Positions 30,744 to 40,492 of a DNA stretch of 64,000 nucleotides are shown one piece after another. The notes under the pieces were generated by a model that was not told the DNA's origin, did not search any database, and saw only the letters and a program-made list of their open reading frames with translations. Position 1 is the first letter of the stretch; each line of letters begins with the position of its first letter. Origin of the DNA: Blattamonas nauphoetae (Eukaryota; Preaxostyla; Oxymonadida); contig JARBJD010000293.1 in assembly GCA_033064195.1 (NCBI GenBank), positions 1 through 64,000 of the forward strand. Direction: 5' to 3'. A program made the translations under genes and the position numbers.

Positions 30744-33700
30744 TCAAGAAACGATCGTGAGAGCAGTTCCTCCTCCATCCATCTTCCCAATCGATCCAAG
30801 AACTGATCCAATCGTGCGCAGCGAAGGACGCGAGCCAGCCGTCAGATTCAGACACGAAACAATCAGCTTCTCCATCTCGTCCCCAACTCCTTCCATCTTC
30901 GGAATCGTTCCACAGTGCAGTGCGCGACTCGCATTAACTTCGTCCGTCTCCCCAAACGGAACTTGTCCAGTTTCAATCTCGTACAGGACTAGGCCGAGCC
31001 GAAAAACCGTCACCTGCTCTGCGTCAACTCCTCCATCCACTTCGTCCCCATCCTTCTGTTCAGGCGATCGCCATCGAACATCCGACTTCACTTTCTCCAC
31101 AAACTCGGACTTCTCCATCTCTCCCTTCACACGAAGACACACTTCTCCACTTTCAGAGAACAACACCCAGTGCGAGCTCAGTCCAAGTCCTGTCCCGTTC
31201 CGACCCTGTCGAGACAGTTCCATCAATCCACGCACAATCATCGAAGCCACTCGACGTCGATCAATCCCCACTTTCTCAACGTGAAGTCTTTCGTACAGTG
31301 TGTGTGTCTTGTTCACCACAACTGTCTCGAACTTCCCTTCCTTCGCACACAACCCCTCCACTCGATCTTTCTCTGGGATCAACGACACTGCCGCTTCCTT
31401 GCATTCACGACTGGTCTGCTTCTGTTCGTGCCTCATTTCGAATCGCGTGTTACCATTCAATTCGCGAGCAGATGACACATCCACTGTGTTGGGCATCGGT
31501 GCATCGAAGTCTTCAACTTTCTCAATTTCCATTTCTTGTGGTTCAGGATCGGGTGTCGATGATTTCTTCTTTTCTGCTTGTCCTCGTCGACGCCAGCACA
31601 CAAACACCACAATCATCAAAAGAAGAACGAGGACACAGAGTGAGATCACGAGAGGAAGCCACCATTTCATGTTCTCTTTCACAGATTGAGAACGACGATC
31701 CGAGATCGATGATTGGATTTGGAATGATTCTGATGTTCGCATTGAACCAGATTCTGAAGCGGAGTCTGATGTCAGTGTTGAGTGTGAACCAAACAAGAGA
31801 CGACCTCGCCATTCCAGTGACGAATCCAGAGAAGAGAGAGAAGACGACGAGATCGAAACGGAGATGTGAGTCTCGTTCTTCCAGTCTGTCGATTCCAAAG
31901 ACAGATCAAACGATTTCGCTCTTCCCACTTTCTCCGATTTCGATGAAACAATCTCAAACACTTCCAAACACAGACCACACTGAATCAGTGTCGATCCAAC
32001 AATCCACATCGAGAATGTCTTGTTCTGTTTTGAGAACTCGCTCGATGACTCCGAAGAGGAGAGTGTTGGGATGAAGAGAGGAGCAGATCGAATCGATTCC
32101 AGTCCTTCCAACGAGCAGTCGTTTTGCGAGATCCACGGCGAAGGGCTTGTCGGTGTCCCATCTCCTCCACTCAGACTCCCAATCATCATCCTTCCTCCAG
32201 ACGAGCAGTCGATGTTCCGACGAGCAGAAGGGAAGAGAGCATCGTGAGGCGAGTTGTCGTGGAAGGCACTCGTCTCGACGGTCAGCGTTCCTCCTTCCAT
32301 CCAAACAGCTCCAGACGAGAGCAAAGAGAAAGACGACGAGACAAGTTTGGTTGTTGAGTTTTTGAGAACGAATGCTCCACTCTTCCACGAACAAGAGAAG
32401 GGCTCAGAATTCAATGTCGGAGTGAGAGATTGGGTCAACCCAACAATCGAACAGAGTTGGAGTGTCAGAGTGCCATTCACAACAATAACGAAGGTCAGAA
32501 AAGGTGAGTTAGTGATGACAACGTCGACTTGGTTCATCCAGAGCGACGATTCGGTGACTGAAATTATTCCTTCCCATTCTTCCAGTGTTGGCAATGGAGA
32601 CACAAACAGCTCGGAGAGAGTCGTCTGACCAGCTCGAACGACTACTTCCATCCCTTTCGAGATCACAATTGGAGTTGATTGTGTTGTGTTGTGAACGATG
32701 TCCAGCGTCACTTTCGAAACTCCAATTCCATCAACAATCCACCACGCTGCTTCAATCGTCGAGCACGGCAAGCTCTCTTCCCCACAAAACCATTCCGACG
32801 ATCCAGACGAAAAGTCAACAAACAGGGTCAGCTTCGAAGGACCAGATTTGGTTTCGAATGAAAGAGACGGATCAAACAGAATCACGCCATCATCCTCATC
32901 CAATCCAACAATCGACGAGATTGTATAGTTCCTCGAGAATTCCAGAGAATCTGGCCATCCAATCCGAAGTCGCGATGATTCAGCATGTTCAGCATCAATC
33001 ACTCCAATCACGAAGGAGAGGGACGGAGAGAGTGTGACTCGGAAGTCTTTCCCAACTGGCAAGTGCGATCCAACAAACGAAATTGAGCACGATGTCAGAA
33101 GAGTGTTGGTGAAAGCGAACGAAGCGGAGAGAAGACGAGGAGGGAACGGAATTCTCGCTTTGATCTCATCCTTCACGATGAATGAGACTGTTTCGCTAGT
33201 TTTGATGCCCACCGTGTATTCCTTCCCAAACTCCAATGATTTCTCACTTTCCGAACTCAAAACGGAGAAATCTGCAAAGCAGTGTGTCGAGTCAGTCGCT
33301 GTGAGAGACGAAACAGAAGTCCAGTATTTCGATCCATCTTTCAGCCAGATCAATCCCATCGCAGAATCAAGTGCTCGTCCTTCGAAGAAGAGACGCACAG
33401 CTGTTCTGTGTTTGTTCAGTTCTGCTTTCAAACACTTTTCAATTCGGGTTGGCTCTTTCGGAATCACAAGTGAAACCAATTCGGTGTCAAACAGCAGTTC
33501 AGTCGATCCTCTTTCGAACGATGACAGAACATACGTTCTCTCAAATTCAAATTGTGAGTCTCTCTTCGAAATTTCTGTTTCCAAAGGATAAAGAACAGCC
33601 ACGTGACAGTCAAGAAGTCCATTCTCAGTTGTCGTCAGTTTCAGCGTCTTCGAATGCGGTGGTTGGTTTTGCGATCCACACGATGTGAATGTGAGTGAGT

Positions 33701-36700
33701 ATTCTGTCAATGGCAGCAGGGCACGAGAACTGAAAGAAAGTTCGATCGTCGAGTTCAGTGAAGTGCTCCCAAAGTTCGCGGCTGACACAGAAACAAGGCG
33801 TTCCGGTTCGACAGGAGTCGAGAATGAGCATTCCGGTGTTTCAATCAAGATCGACGTATTCGATCCAATTGCCATCCATGATGCCGAGTATGTGTGCCCA
33901 AACAGGAGCTCGGCTGAGGAGAGAGGATAGAGCGAGAGGGGGAAGACGTATGTTGTTTCACTCGTCGCTGTGAAACGAATCGTGCGTGTGTCGACGGCAT
34001 TCGAAGACGAAGGCGAGGGCAAAGGAGTTCCACTCAGAGTCAGTGTGTATTCCTCTCCCACTTCGAGAGCTCGTGTCTCCACGGTCAGCGTTGTCAAATT
34101 CAGTCCATCTTCATCTGAACTCTTCACGGACACCAGGCGAGATGGTTCGGCACTGATCGTCAAAGAATTCGCTTCAAACAGCAGATCAGTGTCAGCTCCT
34201 TGTTCTCGGAAGCTCTTCACATCCAATCTTTCCCCAAATCCCAATTCTGCTCCCAAAACAGGATAAACAACTCCTGATCCTTCCCATTTCCCCAATCCTT
34301 CAACAAACTTCATCTCCACTGTGAATCGTGTCTTTCCCGACTTGCTCAGCTCCACAAGATATATCTCATTCGAGTTCAACGCTCGTCCGGACATCGAGAA
34401 AAGAACTCGCTTTCCTCCAGAATCCAGACCAACAATGGAGAATGAGACAAGTCGTGTTGGTTCAATATCAGTCTTGAATGTCAAACCAGATGTGAACAGC
34501 ACAGCATCGTTCGACGAGTCCGTCACATTCACCACGGTGTAGTTTGTGTTGTAGTTCAGCTCAGTCTCATCTTCGATCAGCGAGAACAGGAGAGCTGTCC
34601 CTTTTCCATTTGTTGAGGAGCTGAACGACACATTCATCTTTGCTGGTGTTTGTGTCAACGTTTCGTTCAGATGCAGAGTGTATGTCTCAACAACAGACAT
34701 CGCTCGCCCTTCCACTGACACTTCTGCTTTCTTCGAAGAATCACAAAGACGAGTGAAAGAGACACTCGTGACGCGGGATGGTTCGACAGGCGTTTCGAAT
34801 GTGAGTGAGGATGTTGTAACGGTCTGTTTGCCATCCAAAGACACAGCAGAACTCACTTCGTATTCTGTCCCATATTTCAGATCTGCTTCCGAAAACGGAT
34901 ACAGTTTGGCTGTCCATTCTGCCAATCTCGATTCCGACGAAGGAAGAAGATCAACTGTGAGAGTCGATGGTTCTTCCACTCCCACTTCCGTCACTCTCAC
35001 TTTGTATCCAGACGCTACAAAGCCTGTTCCAACAAATCCAATCGCCATCGAATCATTTCCATCCGTTTGATCGATTCCGGTCAGTGTCGCTGGTGGATAG
35101 GGAATTGAGAACGAAAACGAAGCGATCAAGATGAGTGGCTGCGAATCACACGACACTTGAACAACTTCGTATTCCTCTTCATATTTCAGTTTTGTCGAGT
35201 CTGTCGAGGAGAGTGGGCTTGTTCCGGTCAGCAAGTCAGATGAGAGAGAAAGCGAGATTGTGAAATTATTGTTTTCTGAATCCTTCACTTTCATCGAATA
35301 TGTTCCTGTTTTTTGCAAACATCCAGTCAGCTCGAATGAGGCTTCGCTTGTCCCTTTCAGTTCTACAGAGACTGACAGAATCGACGCATCGATGGACCAG
35401 CCAGGAATGCTGGCAGTTCGGATCGTGTATGACTTCTCGTCGGAGAGGAAGGGGAGAACACCCTCCAATCCAATCGACACTTCAACTGTTCCGGTTGACG
35501 ATTTCGTGTCAGTTGTCCCAAACGAGACATGCACGAGTCGAGGAACATTCGATCCCTCCAACAGCACTCCCATCGTTCCCTTCACTTCTTCTGTTGTTCT
35601 GATCGTGATCGTTGCTGTGTCCTCTCCCATCGACACTCCGAACGAAGAGATGCCTGTCTTCTGCTCTTCTGTAAGTTGAGGAACAAGTGTGCTGTCTTCG
35701 ACTTCGTCCGTTTCAAAATACACATTTGGCGAGCCAGAAGTGGAATCACAAAACTTGATTGTGCCAGAGTTGGCGATGTCAGATCTCACATCTATGAAGT
35801 AGATGTCTTTCGAAGCCGGAATAGCTGGACACTTACACTCTCTGAACTGCAGGAACGAGGAGTCAATCGATGTGATCGAGAATAGATGGAGAGCGCCAGC
35901 TTCTACCGATGAAGAGCACAAAACAAACGCACAGTTGGAGAGAGTGAGCGGCGAGTTGCGAAAATATGCTGCACCTCCATATTGAGCAGTGCAAGATTCG
36001 AAGAAGCAACCGTCCAACGTTGTTTGTGAAGAATCTGTGACGATGAGACCACCAGCTGCATTTCCAGTTCTTTCAACCGACTTGCATTCGGTGAAGGCGG
36101 TGTTTGTGATCGCAACAGGATGACCGCTGTCAGAGGAGTTTCTGACGAAGACGGCTCCTCCATCATCGTGGTCAGCTGTGACTGTGCATTTGTGGAAGAA
36201 ACACTGGTCGATGGTGAGAGACGCTGAAGATTGATAAAGACAGATCGCTGCGCCACCCAGGTTGTTTCCGACAGCGGCTGTCATTTCGTTGAACGAGCAG
36301 AGAGTGTAAGACACGGATGTGACGGGAGAAGTGGAATCGATAAAGAATCTGTCGTTTTGGACGAATTCGGCGAACGATTCTGATTTTTCGGTTTCGGGGT
36401 TCCCTTCGCGAACACACGAAAAGAACGAAGTGTTCACACATCTCAAACTCCCTCCCAAATTCACATCCAACATTCCCGTCCCGCGGTCGTGGTTCGAGCT
36501 CAAACAAATCGAACTCCCAACAATTCGCTGAACAACACTTCCAAATCCCTTCCCACTTTTCCCAAAATCCCCCAATCCGTACGTTTGGCTGCTCATGTTC
36601 ACCAATGAGCAAAATTCCATCCCAGTGTCCATCCTTCCCACAAATGCCGATCCAAAATCCCGATTCTTTTTCGAAGCCATCCCAAAAGAGAAGAGAGGGC

Positions 36701-37397
36701 CAGTTCCCATCCAAAGTGTCTGTGACCTCATCGAGATCCCTGTTCCTACAACTGAAAGTGGTTCTAGTCCTCCAATCTGTTCTCTTTCATTTTCAGATCC
36801 AGAAATTTCGAAATCATTTCGTGAATGCCCCACATCAACAAACGGAGCAACAAAATGTCGAGGCGATTCGTGAGTGCACTGCGAGACCACAATCCAAGAT
36901 GAAGATCCGCACATTCCGTCGCCAGAGCAGCGCATCACCAATGGAGAGTGCAATCCATCCGAAATCACAGCGCTAAGCGACAAAAACACTTTCGATGACG
37001 ACACAACGCACAGTCCTGATTCTGTCGACATGCACAACGCCCGAACTCCTGAAACGCGAAACGAGCTGTTCCAAACCGAAAACATGAACTTCTGGCCGAC
37101 AGATTCATCGTTCTTTTCGGATCTTCGTTCTTCCACATTGTATTCCACAATGGTGTTGTTTCCAATCAACGAAACATCCGCAGATTTCACTTGGATCGTT
37201 CTGGCAATCATTTCTGCATTTGAGAGATAGATCATCTCAATTCCAGCTTTTCCAGCGTTCTTCATTCTTCCCTCCAAAGTCTTTAGATCCTCCGGAAATA
37301 GTGATGAGATCTTGTCAACTGGGCGAGGCTGTACACTCGTGAGGATTGCCGCCACAAAAACGACAAACATCTCAAGAATACGAAGGTTGGATGACAA
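30744..37397 (-). CDS. Receptor-like pseudokinase with beta-helix and repeat modules (2217 aa)
   Basis: A single-exon giant. It begins with a signal peptide (MFVVFVAAILTSVQP after residue 9). Residues about 60-560 are Ser/Cys/Asn-rich with short repeating strands (CFFHKCTVTADHDDGGAVFV, TTLDGCFFESCTAQYGGAAY), the look of a right-handed parallel beta-helix. Then about eight modules of roughly 100 residues each start near an EPSRLVS/EPTRLVS motif and carry a YG-x-x-Y-x-V strand. About residue 1530 a motif WFCGEESLPCSTIEAAW opens a second beta-helix-like part. A membrane span lies at about 1912-1935, followed by Arg/Lys (CWRRRGQ). The cytoplasmic tail (about 1990-2205) keeps kinase C-lobe features (RWRSPEQ, VFRLGLVLYEIETGQVPFGE, SCLNLTAGSRPS) but has no Gly loop, HRD or DFG. 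It is therefore a pseudokinase that probably signals by binding. Ligand unknown. Confidence 0.85.
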   Translation of the reverse strand: MSSNLRILEMFVVFVAAILTSVQPRPVDKISSLFPEDLKTLEGRMKNAGKAGIEMIYLSNAEMIARTIQVKSADVSLIGNNTIVEYNVEERRSEKNDESVGQKFMFSVWNSSFRVSGVRALCMSTESGLCVVSSSKVFLSLSAVISDGLHSPLVMRCSGDGMCGSSSWIVVSQCTHESPRHFVAPFVDVGHSRNDFEISGSENEREQIGGLEPLSVVGTGISMRSQTLWMGTGPLFSFGMASKKNRDFGSAFVGRMDTGMEFCSLVNMSSQTYGLGDFGKSGKGFGSVVQRIVGSSICLSSNHDRGTGMLDVNLGGSLRCVNTSFFSCVREGNPETEKSESFAEFVQNDRFFIDSTSPVTSVSYTLCSFNEMTAAVGNNLGGAAICLYQSSASLTIDQCFFHKCTVTADHDDGGAVFVRNSSDSGHPVAITNTAFTECKSVERTGNAAGGLIVTDSSQTTLDGCFFESCTAQYGGAAYFRNSPLTLSNCAFVLCSSSVEAGALHLFSITSIDSSFLQFRECKCPAIPASKDIYFIDVRSDIANSGTIKFCDSTSGSPNVYFETDEVEDSTLVPQLTEEQKTGISSFGVSMGEDTATITIRTTEEVKGTMGVLLEGSNVPRLVHVSFGTTDTKSSTGTVEVSIGLEGVLPFLSDEKSYTIRTASIPGWSIDASILSVSVELKGTSEASFELTGCLQKTGTYSMKVKDSENNNFTISLSLSSDLLTGTSPLSSTDSTKLKYEEEYEVVQVSCDSQPLILIASFSFSIPYPPATLTGIDQTDGNDSMAIGFVGTGFVASGYKVRVTEVGVEEPSTLTVDLLPSSESRLAEWTAKLYPFSEADLKYGTEYEVSSAVSLDGKQTVTTSSLTFETPVEPSRVTSVSFTRLCDSSKKAEVSVEGRAMSVVETYTLHLNETLTQTPAKMNVSFSSSTNGKGTALLFSLIEDETELNYNTNYTVVNVTDSSNDAVLFTSGLTFKTDIEPTRLVSFSIVGLDSGGKRVLFSMSGRALNSNEIYLVELSKSGKTRFTVEMKFVEGLGKWEGSGVVYPVLGAELGFGERLDVKSFREQGADTDLLFEANSLTISAEPSRLVSVKSSDEDGLNLTTLTVETRALEVGEEYTLTLSGTPLPSPSSSNAVDTRTIRFTATSETTYVFPLSLYPLSSAELLFGHTYSASWMAIGSNTSILIETPECSFSTPVEPERLVSVSAANFGSTSLNSTIELSFSSRALLPLTEYSLTFTSCGSQNQPPHSKTLKLTTTENGLLDCHVAVLYPLETEISKRDSQFEFERTYVLSSFERGSTELLFDTELVSLVIPKEPTRIEKCLKAELNKHRTAVRLFFEGRALDSAMGLIWLKDGSKYWTSVSSLTATDSTHCFADFSVLSSESEKSLEFGKEYTVGIKTSETVSFIVKDEIKARIPFPPRLLSASFAFTNTLLTSCSISFVGSHLPVGKDFRVTLSPSLSFVIGVIDAEHAESSRLRIGWPDSLEFSRNYTISSIVGLDEDDGVILFDPSLSFETKSGPSKLTLFVDFSSGSSEWFCGEESLPCSTIEAAWWIVDGIGVSKVTLDIVHNTTQSTPIVISKGMEVVVRAGQTTLSELFVSPLPTLEEWEGIISVTESSLWMNQVDVVITNSPFLTFVIVVNGTLTLQLCSIVGLTQSLTPTLNSEPFSCSWKSGAFVLKNSTTKLVSSSFSLLSSGAVWMEGGTLTVETSAFHDNSPHDALFPSARRNIDCSSGGRMMIGSLSGGDGTPTSPSPWISQNDCSLEGLESIRSAPLFIPTLSSSESSSEFSKQNKTFSMWIVGSTLIQCGLCLEVFEIVSSKSEKVGRAKSFDLSLESTDWKNETHISVSISSSSLSSLDSSLEWRGRLLFGSHSTLTSDSASESGSMRTSESFQIQSSISDRRSQSVKENMKWWLPLVISLCVLVLLLMIVVFVCWRRRGQAEKKKSSTPDPEPQEMEIEKVEDFDAPMPNTVDVSSARELNGNTRFEMRHEQKQTSRECKEAAVSLIPEKDRVEGLCAKEGKFETVVVNKTHTLYERLHVEKVGIDRRRVASMIVRGLMELSRQGRNGTGLGLSSHWVLFSESGEVCLRVKGEMEKSEFVEKVKSDVRWRSPEQKDGDEVDGGVDAEQVTVFRLGLVLYEIETGQVPFGETDEVNASRALHCGTIPKMEGVGDEMEKLIVSCLNLTAGSRPSLRTIGSVLGSIGKMDGGGTALTIVS

Positions 37398-38201
37398 GTG
37401 CCCATAAATCGGAACTTGCTGGAATCATTGTTCTGACATTTAAGACGTGAGATCTTCGTCTAAAACGTCCAGATTCGTGGAGATGACATTTCGGGATCGT
37501 GACACGAGCTGTAGCTGGATCATCATTTCTTTCTCAATCAGTCCTGAACGTGAAAAGGATGAACATTGATCTCTTGAAGCGACTACTCAAATTGACATCA
37601 GTCTGGAAGCCAGTGTGAACGAGTTTTCGACGATTGAATTAACATGTACTGGTATTTCATTCAGTTTTTAAGTCCGTATCACAAATCATCGTCCATTGTT
37701 GAAAGAGGTTGATATTCGGAATGATATTGATGGCAATGATGATCATATCGAAGTGTGAGGCGATGGGGAAGCAATGACGGATTTGACCTGAGGCTGAAAG
37801 AAATGGCTCGTGCACGGATAAATTTCAATTGATGCGCTTGTTGTTCAGTCTGTATGCTCTTTTACTTCAATGATTTCAACGTCGTTCTTCTTCAGATTCG
37901 CTAAGTTAATCGATTGAAAATAATGGGTGTCCAAATCTTCAAAAACAGTTTCATTTTGGGACAAACATTCTCTCACATCGAATTTGAGGATGACCGAATG
38001 AAAATGATCAACCAAAACGATCCAGTCCAGCCTCGACTTCAATCTCGTTGAGAGAGAATGCGAAGAATCTCGTTCGTCACCAGCCGTGAATTGAGTTTCG
38101 AAACATTGTCTGGTCATGACAAAACGGTGTTATCTAAAAATAAGGAAATGGCAAGTTCACAAGTGAGAAATGGCGAGTGTGCGAAGATGAAGAAGACAAT
38201 C
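37398..38201. other. Upstream region of receptor gene 1
   Basis: AT-richer sequence without a convincing frame. Short minus frames near 37845-38117 show no family resemblance. It should contain the receptor promoter, but no motif could be assigned. Confidence 0.4.
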
Positions 38202-38580
38202 TCAAAACCCGAAACCAATCCCACGCTGCTCGAAACGACTCGTCGCGAGACAGTTCCATCCAAGCCACGTGATCAGCCCTTCACTGCGGATTGCGAAGGT
38301 CAGAGGCAGTTCATCCTCAATCCCTTCCTCCTTCACTTTCTCAGCCAGACGCCTCCACACTGCCCCACCATTCACAAATCTGTCGTCCTTCCGAGACCAA
38401 TCCGAGAGACCAGTAATCAGCATCCAACCATCTTCCGGTTTTTTGTCAATCCCGTCAATGACACTCTCTGCGTTGAAGGCGACCAGCTGATCGAGTGATG
38501 TCTCTGTCGCATCGGAATTGAGGTTGTGTTGGAGTGTGTCAACGACTGTGCGATACGCGTCAGTGAGACCTGTCATCCTC

Positions 38581-39726
38581 GGGACTGTCTATAGTTCATC
38601 AGCGTTTTCAACTATAGTTCATCAGAGACCCATTATCTGTTGGGAGCGAGTCGACGACGATGATGAGGAAGACGAAGGGAAACATGCTGCGAAGCAGTTC
38701 GACACCACGTGCACCATCTTTCAACTCGCAATGTGTCAGCTCCATCGAGCGCGGAGCCGACACAACCGAAAGAAGAGGCATCGAAGGCGAGGAAGTACTT
38801 GCTTGCACTGTCATTGTGTTTGTCAATGAGATACCTTGGATCGCGAAGCAGTGGTCGGGAGTTGTTGACGATAAGGAGACGAGAGGAGAACTGGAAGAAG
38901 TCGTTCCGATCCACTCTCCCCCAAAACGAGCGACACTCCTTCACTCATCTACATGCAGTTCATCATCGCTCCATTCAGAGAGAGTCGTCCGCTAAGTGCA
39001 CACACCGACCCCATCACAGTCTTCTGATCCCACCTCTCCTCTTCCCCACACCATCCACATAGTTCCTCCTCCGGTTGACACTGATTGCAGGCTGATCGAC
39101 ATCTCACGCATCTCGATCCTCCCGTTCTCAAAATCTACAATTCACTTCCCTGTCATCCCTCCTTCTGAACCCATTCGTTCTTCCACTTCAAGTCTACTTC
39201 CCTTTCATTTCTTGCCCTCAACCTCCACCTCTTCTGATCCCACCCACATTCTGCTCCCAAAGGACGATGAGTGTTCGATCGACAGCATGATCTTCTCGTC
39301 GACCTGCTTCTGGTTCAATCCTGCCTTCAGTCCAACACTCACCAACGAACAGCAGTCATCCTTCTCTCCACATTCTGACACCTCCCCACTTCCCCTCGGA
39401 GAACTAGTGATTGATCCATCCTTGATGACCACACCGAGTCCATCGAGCTGCACGGTCTAGACAACGTCCCACACAGCCGAGACGAGTCAGACGATGACGA
39501 GTCGCAGAAAACGAAGATCGAATTTGGAGCTGAGTCTGTTGAGACTGTCATCATCAGATCCACTCTTGCCCTCAAAACAACGAATGGAAACTGGTCCGTT
39601 TCTTCATTATTCATTGATTCGATTTGGTTACAGCCGATCTTTGATAGTCGACCGGATCCCTCGTTGACATGATATGGGTCTCTGTTGAACTATAGTTGAA
39701 AACGCTGATGAACTATAGTCAGTCCC
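38581..39726. mobile_element. Second Mutator-like element, with a captured receptor-gene fragment
   Basis: The 1146-bp element has inverted ends of about 53 bp (left 38581-38633, beginning GGGACTGTCTATAGTTCATC, right 39674-39726, reverse beginning GGGACTGACTATAGTTCATC). A perfect 9-bp duplication GTCATCCTC flanks it (38572-38580 and 39727-39735). Each end contains two CTATAGTTCAWCAG iterations. These are Mutator-type hallmarks, and the ends are a different family from the element at 13826-16432. There is no transposase. The interior contains a fragment of a receptor-pseudokinase gene in the minus orientation (about 39205-39600). The remaining interior (38640-39200) has only mixed short frames. 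Confidence 0.9.
39205..39600 (-). pseudogene. Captured fragment of the receptor-pseudokinase family
   Basis: The minus frame reads DSSRLCGTLSRPCSSMDSVW, which aligns with RSALCGEITRPCSSVDDAW of the receptor at 43103-51043 (about residue 1945) and with the WFCGEESLPCSTIEAAW segment of the receptor at 30744-37397. Downstream, MQLDGLGVVIKDGSITSS corresponds in position to MCVEGGMVVTVKNGDIQEPS. The match covers only part of the second beta-helix region, and frames change along it. It is a truncated captured copy, not derived from an identical stretch of either receptor present here. Confidence 0.6.
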
Positions 39727-40492
39727 GTCATCCTCAGCCCAACGAGGAGGGCGTGGCATCTCCAAACAATGTCACGTGAGACTGACAAAGGGTGGGCGAG
39801 ATGATGCATCTCTCGGATGGTGGAAACGGTGATTCTCAGAGACAGTTCGACGAATCTGAGCATCTTTGAAGCAGGCAGAGAGTGAAGAGAGGAGAGGATT
39901 CCAACATCGTCGCATTCGTTCCTTTCGACTGGCTTGAGGAGAGAGCTCAGAAGAGTCGCGAGTCTTTGCTGACAAGCTTCGATGAGTGTGTCGTATTGAT
40001 CAGGGACGACGAGCCTTCGCCATTCCGAATTCATCTCTTAAATACTCCGATCGGACTTGGCAATGTTCACAACCTCGCAAAACCAGTCATCAGCCAAATT
40101 CTCGTCGTGATGGCTGACACGAGAACTGAGCTCAATCGTGTTTTGAGTGAAATGAGTTTTCTGCTCCAGGAGACGGAGGGTGTCGACAGCTTTCGTCACC
40201 AGCGACGAATCATCAGCAGAGACGAATGGTGCGAGGAGGGGGGCGATCGCATGTGGATCGAGTGCACCTGAATTGATCAAGCTCGTCGTACAGTTCATTG
40301 CCGCTTTCGCCACTTGCTCAGACTTCCCAAACGAGTTGAGAGTGAAAGCAAAGCAGAACACTTGAGTCGGCATCTTCGGAAGAGACGAGAGTGTGTCGAC
40401 AACAGCAGAGGTGATTGGGTGAGCAGATGAAGACTGGAGATGTGTGGGGAAGGTGTCGAGAGAATGAGAGAGCGCATTCGGCTTGTGATTGG

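Larger units (their letters stand above)
38202..40482 (-). pseudogene. ARM/HEAT-like pseudogene, C-terminal half, transposon-split
   Basis: This copy is clearly homologous to the C-terminal half of the protein at 20341-22761: QVFCFAFTLNSFGKSEQVAK, PFVSADDSSLVTKAVDTLRL, VVPDQYDTLIEACQQRLATL and EKVKEEGIEDELPLTF all match. It starts abruptly at about 40482, within the ALSHSL block, so the N-terminal half is missing. A TAA at 40038-40040 interrupts the frame where the intact paralogue reads SDQSLCLIDAEW. A Mutator-like element (38581-39726) then splits it. Joining across the empty site restores LLVGLRMTGLTDAYRTVVDT in frame, so the insertion came into a still recognisable copy. It cannot encode a full protein. 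Confidence 0.8.

Noticed and set aside
31298-32074. Long plus-strand frames antisense to receptor gene 1 (also 34678-35070, 35260-35679)
   Set aside because: They are shadows of the long Ser/Thr-rich coding strand. Codon bias and conserved motifs support only the minus frame.
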